From: Ornithinimicrobium faecis
GTDB taxonomy: Bacteria; Actinomycetota; Actinomycetes; Actinomycetales; Dermatophilaceae
Reading direction: 5' to 3'
DNA length: 64,000 nt
Assembly (NCBI RefSeq): GCF_023923225.1
Contig: NZ_CP099489.1
Location: 1,054,001-1,118,000 of the forward strand
In this document: positions 57,629-64,000 of the stretch, piece by piece
Layout: every line of letters starts with the position of its first letter
How positions within the stretch are numbered: the first letter of the stretch is position 1
Translations under genes and position numbers: made by a program
Notes under the pieces: generated by a model
Told to the model about the DNA's origin: nothing
Databases searched by the model: none
The model's input: the letters and a program-made list of their open reading frames with translations, nothing else

Positions 57629-58258
57629 GTGACTGAGTCTCGATCCGACCAGCCGTCGCGCGCGATGGAGCCGTCCCAGTGGGACGCGCTGCTGCGCACT
57701 GCTGCCCGCGAGTTCGCCGAGGCCGGCTATCCGCACGCCTCGTTGAATCGGATCATCAAGAGCTGCGGGCTGAGCAAGAGCTCGTTCTACTACTTCGTGG
57801 GCTCCAAGGCGCACCTCTTCGACGCGGTGCTCGCCGAGTTCGGCCCCGCCCTGCTGGAGCAGCTGGACGTCCCAGCCGTCGATGACCTCGGGCCCGACTT
57901 CTGGAGTGCGATCACCGGCATCGTGGACCGACTGCTCAACGCTGCAGGTCAGGACGAGATCTATCTCCTGCTAGGGCGCATGTGGTATCTGCCCGGCGCA
58001 CCCACGAGCGGTGCCTCGACGCTCCAGCGCCATCTCTCCACCGTGGACCGATGGTTGGCGCAAGCGCTGCGGGCCGGGCGCCGAGCCGGTGCCGTCCGGG
58101 ACGACCTCCCGCTGGAGCTGCAGGCACGGCTGCTCACCGCCACGGTGCGCGTCTTCGACGAGTGGAGCGTGCAGCACCGCGGGGCCGAGGACATCCCGGC
58201 CCGCGAGCTCGCCCACGCCCAACTGGGGGCTGTGCGCCGGCTGCTCGAGGCTCCGTAG
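57629..58258 (+). CDS. TetR/AcrR family transcriptional repressor
   Basis: 209 residues. The N-terminal helix-turn-helix is LRTAAREFAEAGYPHASLNRIIKSCGLSKSSFYYFVGSK-like in order: AAREFAEAGYPHASLNRIIK then CGLSKSSFYYFVGSKAHLF. The ligand domain has WSAITGIVDRLLNAAGQDEIYLLLGRMW. It is divergent from the membrane-protein gene and very probably represses both through the two palindromes in between. The effector is unknown; a hydrophobic compound is usual for the family. Confidence 0.92.
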   Translation: MTESRSDQPSRAMEPSQWDALLRTAAREFAEAGYPHASLNRIIKSCGLSKSSFYYFVGSKAHLFDAVLAEFGPALLEQLDVPAVDDLGPDFWSAITGIVDRLLNAAGQDEIYLLLGRMWYLPGAPTSGASTLQRHLSTVDRWLAQALRAGRRAGAVRDDLPLELQARLLTATVRVFDEWSVQHRGAEDIPARELAHAQLGAVRRLLEAP

Positions 58259-58343
58259 GGGCTGTCGTCCCGTTGTCGTCGTCGCGACTGACGACAACTC
58301 AGTGGTGGGGATAAACCTCTTGAGAATGTGAGTGCGGCAGAAA

Positions 58344-58349
58344 TACTCT
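58344..58349 (+). promoter_or_regulatory. -10 box of leaderless VOC transcript
   Basis: TACTCT, 7 nt before the ATG at 58357, in an unusually A/T-rich stretch. Confidence 0.5.
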
Positions 58350-58356
58350 CGAATGC

Positions 58357-58719
58357 ATGGATATGAAATTGGAATTGGTCTTAGTCCCGGTGACTGATGT
58401 GGATCGCGCCAAGGAGTTCTATGTCGCTGCGGGGTTTGTTGCCGACCACGATCACGTCGTCAGCGACGACGTCCGGTTCGTGCAGCTGACACCACCGGGC
58501 TCAGCCTGCTCGATCGCCCTCGGCGCCGGACTGACCTCGATGACTCCCGGGTCGCTGGACAACCTGCAGATGGTGATCGACGACGCCGACGCGATGCGGG
58601 CCGAGCTCATGGGCCGTGGCGTGGAGGTCAGCGACGTCGACCCGCAACCATGGGGCCGGTTCATCTACTTCGCCGACCCGGATGGCAACCGCTGGGCACT
58701 GCAGGAGGCCCAGTCCTAG
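58357..58719 (+). CDS. VOC family protein (glyoxalase fold)
   Basis: 120 residues, single domain. DMKLELVLVPVTDVDRAKEFYV...GF is the usual opening strand and helix, and RFIYFADPDGNRWALQE the closing one with metal-ligand Glu near the end. The start region and first 10 codons are unusually A/T-rich for this genome (ATGAAATTGGAATTGGTC), but the rest is normal. It is downstream of the TetR gene with its own promoter. A resistance or dioxygenase role is possible. Confidence 0.85.
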   Translation: MDMKLELVLVPVTDVDRAKEFYVAAGFVADHDHVVSDDVRFVQLTPPGSACSIALGAGLTSMTPGSLDNLQMVIDDADAMRAELMGRGVEVSDVDPQPWGRFIYFADPDGNRWALQEAQS

Positions 58720-58772
58720 TCACAGGGCGCCAGCGGGCAGAGCGACACCAACTGATCGGGAGCGCCCCGGGT

Positions 58773-58798
58773 CAGCGCTGATCTGGCGATCAGCGCTG
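58773..58798. terminator. Hairpin between VOC and phosphotransferase genes
   Basis: CAGCGCTGATC pairs with GATCAGCGCTG (11 bp) around TGGC. The right arm also belongs to the 14-bp palindrome GATCAGCGCTGATC. It overlaps the stop codon of the convergent phosphotransferase gene (58790-58792). Confidence 0.6.
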
Positions 58799-60475
58799 AT
58801 CGGACTCGAGCTCGTCCTCGTCCGGCATGCCGTAGAGCGTGTGCAGTCGCTCCTGCTCCTGGTCTTCCGCGGCTCGCTCCTGCTCCTGGTCTTCCGCGGC
58901 TCGCTCGTCCGTGGAGGCAGCCGCTTCAGTGCCTTCGTCCTCACCAGGCTCCGCATCACCCTCGTCCACATGCTCATCAGGCTCAACCTCATCAGCAGCA
59001 CGCTCATCAGGCTCAGCTTCGGTGGGGTCGGGAGCAGCGGGATCAGGGGTGGACTGCTCGGGCGGCGCCGACTGGATGGGGCGGAACATCGGGATGGGCG
59101 CCGTCACGTCGGTGGGGGAGGCGTCTGGCCAATCCAGTTCGTGAGCTAAGACGGCTGGCGAGTCGTCGGCGACAGGATCGTCGCCGAACTGGTTGGTGTC
59201 ATCGTCCGCCTCCGAACCGGCTGCTCGGACGGGCTCGAGGTGGACACCCTCGGCCGGTTGCTCCACGACGAAGGCAGGCTCGTCGTCCTCGTCCTCGTCA
59301 TCGAGCGCGACGGGCACCGGCACCGTCGCGGTGGCATCGGACGCGGGCCTGTCCGCCGCCTCGCTATCGGCCCTGTGCTCGGTGGCTGTGCTCTCCCCGT
59401 CGACCGTTGGTTCGCTGGGGGCTGAGTCCTCGTCGACCGTTGGCTCGGTGGGGGCTGAGTCCTCGTCGACCGTTGGCTCGGTGGGGGCTGAGTCCTCGTC
59501 GACCGCTGGTCCGGTGGGTGCCACCGCGGTCCGGGGCACCAGCGAGTTGTCATTGGCTGTGAGTCGGTCCAGCTTGCGCAATTGGTCGGCGCGGGTGCGC
59601 ACGAAGGCCTGGTCGTCGGCACCCAGCGCGGCCACCAGTCCGCCCAGCAGACGCGTCTCCGAGGCCAGGCGGGCCCGGTTGAGCAGATAACCGTCAGGGC
59701 GGGCGCCGCGAGCCATCGAATAGCTCTCAAAGACGGCATCGACCGCATGCGGGTGTGACTGCTGGACCAGGCGGGCAAAGTCCTCGGCCGGATCGGCGAC
59801 CTGCGCACGCTCCCAGCCGTCGATGCCAACGACCCGGCCGCTGGCCGCGTCATCCTCGGAGAAGACCACCAGGAACGAGGCGCCGTCCAGGGAGCCGTGC
59901 GTCGGCACCGTGGTGAACTGCCACATCACATCGGCATCCAGTGCCTGCTCCCAACGGGCCAGCAGACCGTTGGGCACATGTCCGGTCTCGGCCGCACGGT
60001 CCAGCTCGGTCAGCTTGCGGGCGCGGAACTCGGCGGCGTCGAAGATCGGGACCCCGTGCTCCTCGAAGAGCTCGCGGGGCATGTTGTGGATGGCGGCCAG
60101 CGCCCGACCGACGGCGTTGGTCAGACCCGGCCCCACGGGCAGGTGCCGCAGACTGAGCCCCTGCCCCTCGACATACGGATAGACCGCTGCCCGGCCGTCC
60201 TGTCCCAGGTCGGCGTAGCCGGCCGCAGCGGGCACCTTGAATGGCAGGTGCTTGCCCAGTTGCCGGATCAGGTCGTCATTGCGCTCGAGCTCAGCGCCGG
60301 CCGCGGCGCCCAGCGGGGCACGCACCAACCACTTGCGCCCGGTCACGTCCTCGACGAGCGCGGACTGGTGGAGGGGGGTCTCCTCGCTGGTGCGGATGCC
60401 GGCAACCTGCACCGGCCGCATCCCGGGGACGGCGGCAGTGGCCAGGGCAGCCAGGGCCAGGTCGCTACGAATCAC
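58790..60475 (-). CDS. APH/macrolide-kinase-like phosphotransferase with acidic repeat tail
   Basis: 561 residues. The kinase-like domain (about 1-320) has GRKWLVRAPLGAAAGAELERN (Lys and Glu of the ATP site), PYVEGQGLSL, THGSLDGASFLV (catalytic loop, with HGSLDGAS in place of HGD.....N) and VVGIDGWERAQVADPAEDFARL (DFG-like). The remaining 240 residues are Asp/Glu/Ala/Pro-rich, with three 11-residue repeats (VDEDSAPTEPT) and two 9-residue repeats (AAEDQEQER). The altered catalytic loop makes kinase activity uncertain. The GTG at 60475 is 6 nt behind a -10 box. Divergent from nudC, a conserved neighbourhood in actinobacteria. Confidence 0.8.
   Translation of the reverse strand: MIRSDLALAALATAAVPGMRPVQVAGIRTSEETPLHQSALVEDVTGRKWLVRAPLGAAAGAELERNDDLIRQLGKHLPFKVPAAAGYADLGQDGRAAVYPYVEGQGLSLRHLPVGPGLTNAVGRALAAIHNMPRELFEEHGVPIFDAAEFRARKLTELDRAAETGHVPNGLLARWEQALDADVMWQFTTVPTHGSLDGASFLVVFSEDDAASGRVVGIDGWERAQVADPAEDFARLVQQSHPHAVDAVFESYSMARGARPDGYLLNRARLASETRLLGGLVAALGADDQAFVRTRADQLRKLDRLTANDNSLVPRTAVAPTGPAVDEDSAPTEPTVDEDSAPTEPTVDEDSAPSEPTVDGESTATEHRADSEAADRPASDATATVPVPVALDDEDEDDEPAFVVEQPAEGVHLEPVRAAGSEADDDTNQFGDDPVADDSPAVLAHELDWPDASPTDVTAPIPMFRPIQSAPPEQSTPDPAAPDPTEAEPDERAADEVEPDEHVDEGDAEPGEDEGTEAAASTDERAAEDQEQERAAEDQEQERLHTLYGMPDEDELESDQR
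58850..58903. repeat. Two 27-bp tandem repeats in the phosphotransferase gene
   Basis: Exact copies at 58850-58876 and 58877-58903, encoding AAEDQEQER twice on the minus strand. In-frame, low complexity, near the C-terminus. Confidence 0.8.
59399..59519. repeat. 33-bp tandem repeats in the phosphotransferase gene
   Basis: Three full copies and one partial of a unit containing GTCGACCGTTGGCTCGGTGG and ending GAGTCCT. They encode VDEDSAPTEPT repeats on the minus strand. The copies are nearly identical, suggesting recent expansion. Confidence 0.8.
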
Positions 60476-60481
60476 CCTCCC

Positions 60482-60487
60482 ACCGTA
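60482..60487 (-). promoter_or_regulatory. -10 box of leaderless phosphotransferase transcript
   Basis: TACGGT on the minus strand, 6 nt (GGGAGG) before the GTG at 60475. The spacer could also act as a ribosome-binding site. Confidence 0.45.
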
Positions 60488-60556
60488 TGACGTCCGGTGC
60501 GTGTGGTGCAGTAAGCCGCGCGACACGGGGGTCACCAAGGTGTCGTGGTTCGCGCC

Positions 60557-60562
60557 TACAGT
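60557..60562 (+). promoter_or_regulatory. -10 box of leaderless nudC transcript
   Basis: TACAGT, 6 nt before the GTG at 60569. Confidence 0.5.
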
Positions 60563-60568
60563 GGAGTG

Positions 60569-61522
60569 GTGAGTCTGGATTCCGAGGCACTGTTGGACCT
60601 GTCGCTGTCCAGGGGGACGCTCCACCGCAACGGCAACGGCAGGCGAGAAGGCGACCCCATCGCCAAGGCGCTCGCGGACGCCAGCACCCGGGTCGTCGAC
60701 ATCGCCGACGGTCGCGTCCTGACGTGCCGGGTCGACGGGCGACTGCGCCTGGTGCACCGCGCTCCCCGCTTTGATGACGGCGGTGAGTCCGGCCTCTATC
60801 TGGGGCACGACGACGACGGCACCAACTATGTCGCGATCGTGCACGAGGGCCCCGAGTCGGCCAGCAGTCCAGACCGGGGCTGGCGCAGCCTGCGTGAGGC
60901 CGGGGCAGACCTGGACGACACCGACTCCGGGGTCCTGACGACCGCCGTCGCCCTGGCCAACTGGCATGCCCGACACCGGTTCTGCCCACGGTGCGGTGGC
61001 CCCACCGTGGTCGAGGAGGGCGGCTGGGTCCGGCGCTGCACCGCGGACGGCTCGCAGCACTACCCACGCACCGACGCGGCCATCATCGTGGCGGTCGTCG
61101 ATGACGACGAGCGCATCCTGCTCGCCCGCGGACCGCACTGGCCCGAGGGGCGGCTGTCGGTGCTGGCTGGTTTTGTGGAGGCTGGCGAGTCCCTGGAGGC
61201 CGCCGTCCACCGCGAAGTCATGGAGGAGGTGGGTCTGTCGGTGACCGACCTGGTCTACAAGGGCAACCAGCCCTGGCCATTCCCTGCCTCCCTGATGGTT
61301 GGCTACACCGCTCACGCGACAGGCACCGAGGTCACCCTCGATCCGGCAGAGATCGTCGAGGCCCACTGGTTCACTCGCGGTGAGCTGTCCTTCGCGGCCC
61401 GCTCCGGGGAGGTCGGCATCCCGCCGCGCGTCTCGATCGCGCGCCAGCTCATCGAGCACTGGCACGGCGGCCCGATCGAGGCAGCCAGCGACAGCCGACC
61501 CACCGTGGAGGCCACTCGGTGA
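60569..61522 (+). CDS. nudC: NAD(+) diphosphatase / NADH pyrophosphatase
   Basis: 317 residues. Zinc-ribbon part FCPRCGGPTVVEEGGWVRRC, then QHYPRTDAAII; Nudix box GFVEAGESLEAAVHREVMEEVGL; and the NudC signature GNQPWPFPASLM (usually SQPWPFPxS). NudC splits NAD(H) to NMN and AMP and can remove NAD caps from RNA. Only three of the four zinc cysteines are present (the fourth position reads CTADGSQH). This is a common actinobacterial variant to my memory. The GTG at 60569 is leaderless. The stop overlaps the uvrD2 start (GTGA). Confidence 0.92.
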   Translation: MSLDSEALLDLSLSRGTLHRNGNGRREGDPIAKALADASTRVVDIADGRVLTCRVDGRLRLVHRAPRFDDGGESGLYLGHDDDGTNYVAIVHEGPESASSPDRGWRSLREAGADLDDTDSGVLTTAVALANWHARHRFCPRCGGPTVVEEGGWVRRCTADGSQHYPRTDAAIIVAVVDDDERILLARGPHWPEGRLSVLAGFVEAGESLEAAVHREVMEEVGLSVTDLVYKGNQPWPFPASLMVGYTAHATGTEVTLDPAEIVEAHWFTRGELSFAARSGEVGIPPRVSIARQLIEHWHGGPIEAASDSRPTVEATR

Positions 61523-63651
61523 CGCTGCCCCTCCACGAGTCGGCGGCTGGTGCACCAGCCTCGGCCGACGACATCCTGCGTGGCCTGGACCCCGAGCAGC
61601 ACGCTGTCGCAGCCTCGCCGACCGGACCGATGTGTGTCCTGGCCGGTGCCGGGACCGGCAAGACCCGGGCCATCACGCACCGCATTGCGTATGGCGTGTG
61701 GTCCGGCACCTATCAGCCGCACCAGGTGCTGGCGGTCACCTTCACCGCCCGGGCGGCGGGGGAGATGCGCACCCGCCTGCGAGCCCTGGGTGTCCCCGGG
61801 GTGCAGGCCCGCACCTTCCATGCTGCGGCCCTGCGCCAGCTGCAGTATTTCTGGCCCCAGGCCGTCGGCGGTGCGCCGCCCGAGGTGGTGGCCCAGAAAG
61901 CACCGGCCGTCGCGGAGGCCGCGGGTCGGTTGCGGCTGCGACTGGACCGTCCGGCGCTGCGTGACCTCGCCTCGGAGATCGAGTGGGCCAAGGTCAACCT
62001 GATCACTCCGCAGGGCTATGCCGCGGCTGTGCGGGGGCGCCGCGACGGTGTCGCCGGCCTCGATGCCACGGCCGTGTCGCGGCTGATGAGTGCCTATGAG
62101 GACATCAAGGGTGAGCGTCACGTCATCGATTTCGAGGACGTGCTGCTGCTCATGGTCGGCATCCTGGACGCCCACCCGAAGGTCGCCGCGTCGGTGCGCG
62201 ACCAGTATCGCCACTTCGTCGTGGATGAGTATCAGGACGTCAACCCCGTCCAGCAACAGTTGCTGGACCTCTGGCTGGGTGGCCGTGACGAGGTGTGTGT
62301 CGTCGGTGATCCCGCGCAGACCATCTATTCCTTCACCGGTGCCTCGCCCAAGCACCTGCTGGAGTTCCCCCAGCGCCACCCCGATGCCGCGGTGGTCCGG
62401 TTGGTGCGCAACTACCGGTCAACACCGCAGATCGTCCAGGTGGCCAACCTGGTGCTCGGCCCGGGGGCCCGCGGCGGAGTGGAGCTGCGTGCCCAGGGGG
62501 AGCCGGGAGCGGTCCCCCAACTGACGGCATACCCCGATGATGTTGCTGAGGCCGCCGGGGTCGCGGCCGACATCCGGGCTCGCATCGGCGCGGGCACAGC
62601 GGCCAGCGAGATCGCCATCCTGTTCCGGACCAACGCCCAGTCTGCGGCGCTGGAGTCCGCGCTGGCTGCCCAGGACGTGCCCTATCTGGTGCGTGGGGGC
62701 GAGCGCTTCTTCTCCCGGACCGAGGTGCGCCAGGCGATCCTGCTGCTGCGTGGTGCAGCCCGCAGTGACACGGGCAACCGACCGCTCGGCGAGGCGGTGC
62801 GCGACGTGCTCAGCGGAGCCGGCTGGAGTCCGCAACCCCCGACCGCGGGTGCAGCGAGCCGGGAGCGCTGGGAGTCGCTGGAGGCGCTCGCCAACCTGGC
62901 CGACGACCAGGCGGCGCTCGAGCCGGACACCCGCATCCCCGGTTTCGTGACCGAACTCGACCGACGCGCCTCCGAGCAGCACGCCCCGACGGTGCAGGGC
63001 GTGACGCTTGCCTCGCTGCACGCGGCCAAGGGGCTGGAGTGGGACGCCGTCTACATCATCGGCGTCAGCGAGGGGCTGCTGCCGGTGTCGATGGCCGAGG
63101 GTGCTGAGCGCATCGAGGAGGAGCGCCGCCTGCTCTACGTCGGGCTCACCCGTGCCCGGCGCGAGCTCATGCTCAGCTGGGCCGCCGCCCGTGGCGCCGG
63201 TGGTCGTGCCGGTCGGCGCCCCTCGCGCTTCCTGCAGCCCGCGGGCCAGCTGCTGGGCCTGACCAAGGGTCCGCAGAGCGGGTCCCCGAAGCCAAAGACT
63301 CGCAAGCCCCGACGTCCCCGCACCTGCCGCACGTGCGGCGTCACGCTGGAGACAGCGGCCGAGCGCAAGATCGGTCGCTGCGACGACTGCCCGCCGACCT
63401 ATGACGAGGCGACTTTCGAGCGGCTGCGCGACTGGAGACTCGAGGTCTCCCGCGATCAGGAGGTGCCGGCCTATGTCGTCTTCACCGACGCCACGCTGAC
63501 CGCCATCGCTGAGTCGACACCTGACAGCACGGAGAAGTTGGCCGAGATCGCGGGCGTTGGTCCGCGCAAACTGGAGCTCTACGGCGACGAAGTGCTTGCT
63601 GTTCTTGCAGGTCAGGACGTCGTCCGGGATTCAAGCAAAGAATCTCATTAA
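61519..63651 (+). CDS. uvrD2: ATP-dependent DNA helicase UvrD2
   Basis: 710 residues. Superfamily 1A motifs: Walker A GAGTGKT at 43-49, VVDEYQDVNP, GDPAQTIYSFTGA, TLASLHAAKGLEWD and YVGLTRARRE. A tetracysteine knuckle (CRTCGVTLETAAERKIGRCDDC) links to a C-terminal HRDC domain (VPAYVVFTDATLTAIAES, LAEIAGVGPRKLELYG). This architecture is specific to actinobacterial UvrD2, an essential 3'-5' helicase in mycobacteria. Translation is coupled to nudC. The whiB7-type leader follows immediately. Confidence 0.94.
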   Translation: MTLPLHESAAGAPASADDILRGLDPEQHAVAASPTGPMCVLAGAGTGKTRAITHRIAYGVWSGTYQPHQVLAVTFTARAAGEMRTRLRALGVPGVQARTFHAAALRQLQYFWPQAVGGAPPEVVAQKAPAVAEAAGRLRLRLDRPALRDLASEIEWAKVNLITPQGYAAAVRGRRDGVAGLDATAVSRLMSAYEDIKGERHVIDFEDVLLLMVGILDAHPKVAASVRDQYRHFVVDEYQDVNPVQQQLLDLWLGGRDEVCVVGDPAQTIYSFTGASPKHLLEFPQRHPDAAVVRLVRNYRSTPQIVQVANLVLGPGARGGVELRAQGEPGAVPQLTAYPDDVAEAAGVAADIRARIGAGTAASEIAILFRTNAQSAALESALAAQDVPYLVRGGERFFSRTEVRQAILLLRGAARSDTGNRPLGEAVRDVLSGAGWSPQPPTAGAASRERWESLEALANLADDQAALEPDTRIPGFVTELDRRASEQHAPTVQGVTLASLHAAKGLEWDAVYIIGVSEGLLPVSMAEGAERIEEERRLLYVGLTRARRELMLSWAAARGAGGRAGRRPSRFLQPAGQLLGLTKGPQSGSPKPKTRKPRRPRTCRTCGVTLETAAERKIGRCDDCPPTYDEATFERLRDWRLEVSRDQEVPAYVVFTDATLTAIAESTPDSTEKLAEIAGVGPRKLELYGDEVLAVLAGQDVVRDSSKESH

Positions 63652-63754
63652 ATACGTTGCGCGTGGCTGAGAGCCGGGCGTACGGTAGTTCCTGACCAAC
63701 CCGCCGGGGGTGACAACCGCGGGCCGAAGACTTGAGCGAGAGGAGGCGGACACG
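63640..63754 (+). promoter_or_regulatory. Promoter and leader of a whiB7-like attenuated gene
   Basis: A/T-rich CTCATTAAATACG lies directly upstream of -35 TTGCGC (63657-63662). An 18-bp spacer and -10 TACGGT (63681-63686) follow. WhiB7-activated promoters have just such an A/T patch before -35. GAGAGGAGG precedes the small frame at 63755. The gene that should follow lies beyond the window. Confidence 0.6.
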
Positions 63755-63946
63755 ATGGAGACCATGAACATCACCATGACTGGCAAGGCAGGCACCACAG
63801 GTGCACTGTGCCGTGATGCCGTCCGCGCTCCGTTCGGAGTCGCGCGGGATCGCGTCTGCACGGACACCATCGGCGGCGCCTTCGTCTCCGCCATCGCCAA
63901 CTCTGCCACCACTGTGGCGTTCCCCCTTCGCAGGGCCGTGGATTAG
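63755..63946 (+). CDS. Upstream leader peptide (attenuator ORF), 63 residues
   Basis: ATG 63755, with GAGAGGAGG 9 nt before it; stop TAG 63944-63946. The product starts METMNITMTGKAGTTGALCR and ends TTVAFPLRRAVD, with no recognised domain. Its stop codon is 18 nt before a strong terminator, the layout of a translation-dependent attenuator. In mycobacteria and streptomycetes the whiB7/wblC leader holds an upstream ORF whose stalled translation by ribosome-targeting antibiotics prevents termination. An ATG at 63710 in the same frame has no ribosome site. It may be a leader only and not a stable protein. Confidence 0.6.
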   Translation: METMNITMTGKAGTTGALCRDAVRAPFGVARDRVCTDTIGGAFVSAIANSATTVAFPLRRAVD

Positions 63947-63964
63947 AACCACGTAAACCCTCGC

Positions 63965-64000
63965 AGGCCGCGGAACCCCACAGAGGGATCCGCGGCCTTT
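63965..64000 (+). terminator. Attenuator terminator at the window end
   Basis: AGGCCGCGGA (63965-63974) pairs perfectly with TCCGCGGCCT (63989-63998) around a 14-nt loop. The sequence runs into TT at the window edge, so the T-tract may continue. It lies 18 nt after the leader-peptide stop codon. Confidence 0.75.

Noticed and set aside
59399..59519. CRISPR-like array in the phosphotransferase gene
   Set aside because: The 33-bp repeats are contiguous with no spacers, in frame and coding; no cas genes in the window.
60476..61555. N-terminal extension of the phosphotransferase frame antisense to nudC
   Set aside because: It would add 360 residues opposite the Nudix gene and through two promoters; the conserved domain starts at 60475.

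Overview
This 64 kb window is a high-G+C chromosomal segment from an actinobacterium, most likely a Micrococcales member of the Intrasporangiaceae/Ornithinimicrobiaceae type (inference from gene content and codon use). Pointers are a mycothiol deacetylase (mshB), DUF3117, DUF3107, DivIVA- and SigE-type genes, an AdnAB-like helicase-nuclease pair, UvrD2 with an HRDC tail, and many genes whose start codon lies 6-7 nt behind a TANNNT -10 box, the actinobacterial leaderless pattern. No rRNA, tRNA, CRISPR array, prophage or transposase gene was found. The DNA reads as core chromosome carrying small dispersed repeats.

Layout: 1-2.1 kb, a WYL-regulator fragment, a VOC protein, a small conserved protein and a tandem universal stress protein. 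2.0-9.0 kb, a minus-strand oligopeptide/dipeptide ABC operon (binding protein, two permeases, two ATPases) ending in a class I glutamine amidotransferase. 9.1-13.0 kb, MutT-like Nudix, TypA/BipA, MshB and a flavin reductase. 13.0-19.6 kb, a repeat- and hairpin-rich gap, a methyltransferase, a molybdenum hydroxylase operon (xdhA-xdhB-xdhC) and a HIT protein. 19.8-28.4 kb, a VanW protein, ferredoxin, citrate synthase, a lytic-transglycosylase-like protein, DapE, a LOG protein, a DivIVA-domain protein, an SRPBCC protein and a polytopic membrane protein. 28.7-31.3 kb, an enoyl-CoA hydratase with a PaaX regulator, DUF3117 and an O-methyltransferase. 31.4-38.2 kb, sigE-htrA-tatB facing mrp, DUF1003 and an MgtE-like protein, then a stress protein. 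38.2-48.4 kb, an MFS exporter, a flavin-dependent oxidoreductase, aminopeptidase P, a ThrE-like exporter, a lipoprotein, a PHP phosphoesterase, an RhlE-like helicase and a ferritin-like protein. 48.5-64 kb, GlsB, DUF3107, TetR, an MGMT-family protein, adnA-adnB, a membrane protein/TetR divergent pair with tandem operators, a VOC protein, an APH-like phosphotransferase, nudC, uvrD2, and a leader ending in a terminator that resembles the attenuated leader of whiB7.

Gene order matches two separate parts of the Mycobacterium tuberculosis chromosome as I remember it: roughly Rv1165-Rv1234 (typA, mshB, fdxC, dapE, LOG, DUF3117, O-methyltransferase, sigE, htrA, tatB, mrp, the MgtE-like gene, the GSP17M-like gene) and Rv3197A-Rv3211 (whiB7, uvrD2, nudC, the Rv3201c/Rv3202c pair, the MGMT-like gene, tetR, TB9.4, the ferritin-like gene, rhlE). 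Here the two blocks are only about 8 kb apart. The anti-sigma gene rseA, which sits between sigE and htrA in mycobacteria, is missing.

The most unusual content is not a protein. It is a family of small repeats: 32-bp units of consensus GTRCGARACCTYTATC plus a G-rich tail, found as tandem pairs (about 62-64 bp) or as back-to-back pairs forming 130-bp palindromes. They sit at the 3' ends of genes, mostly between convergent genes. One copy has become part of the xdhA coding region, supplying its last 23 codons and the ribosome-binding site of xdhB.
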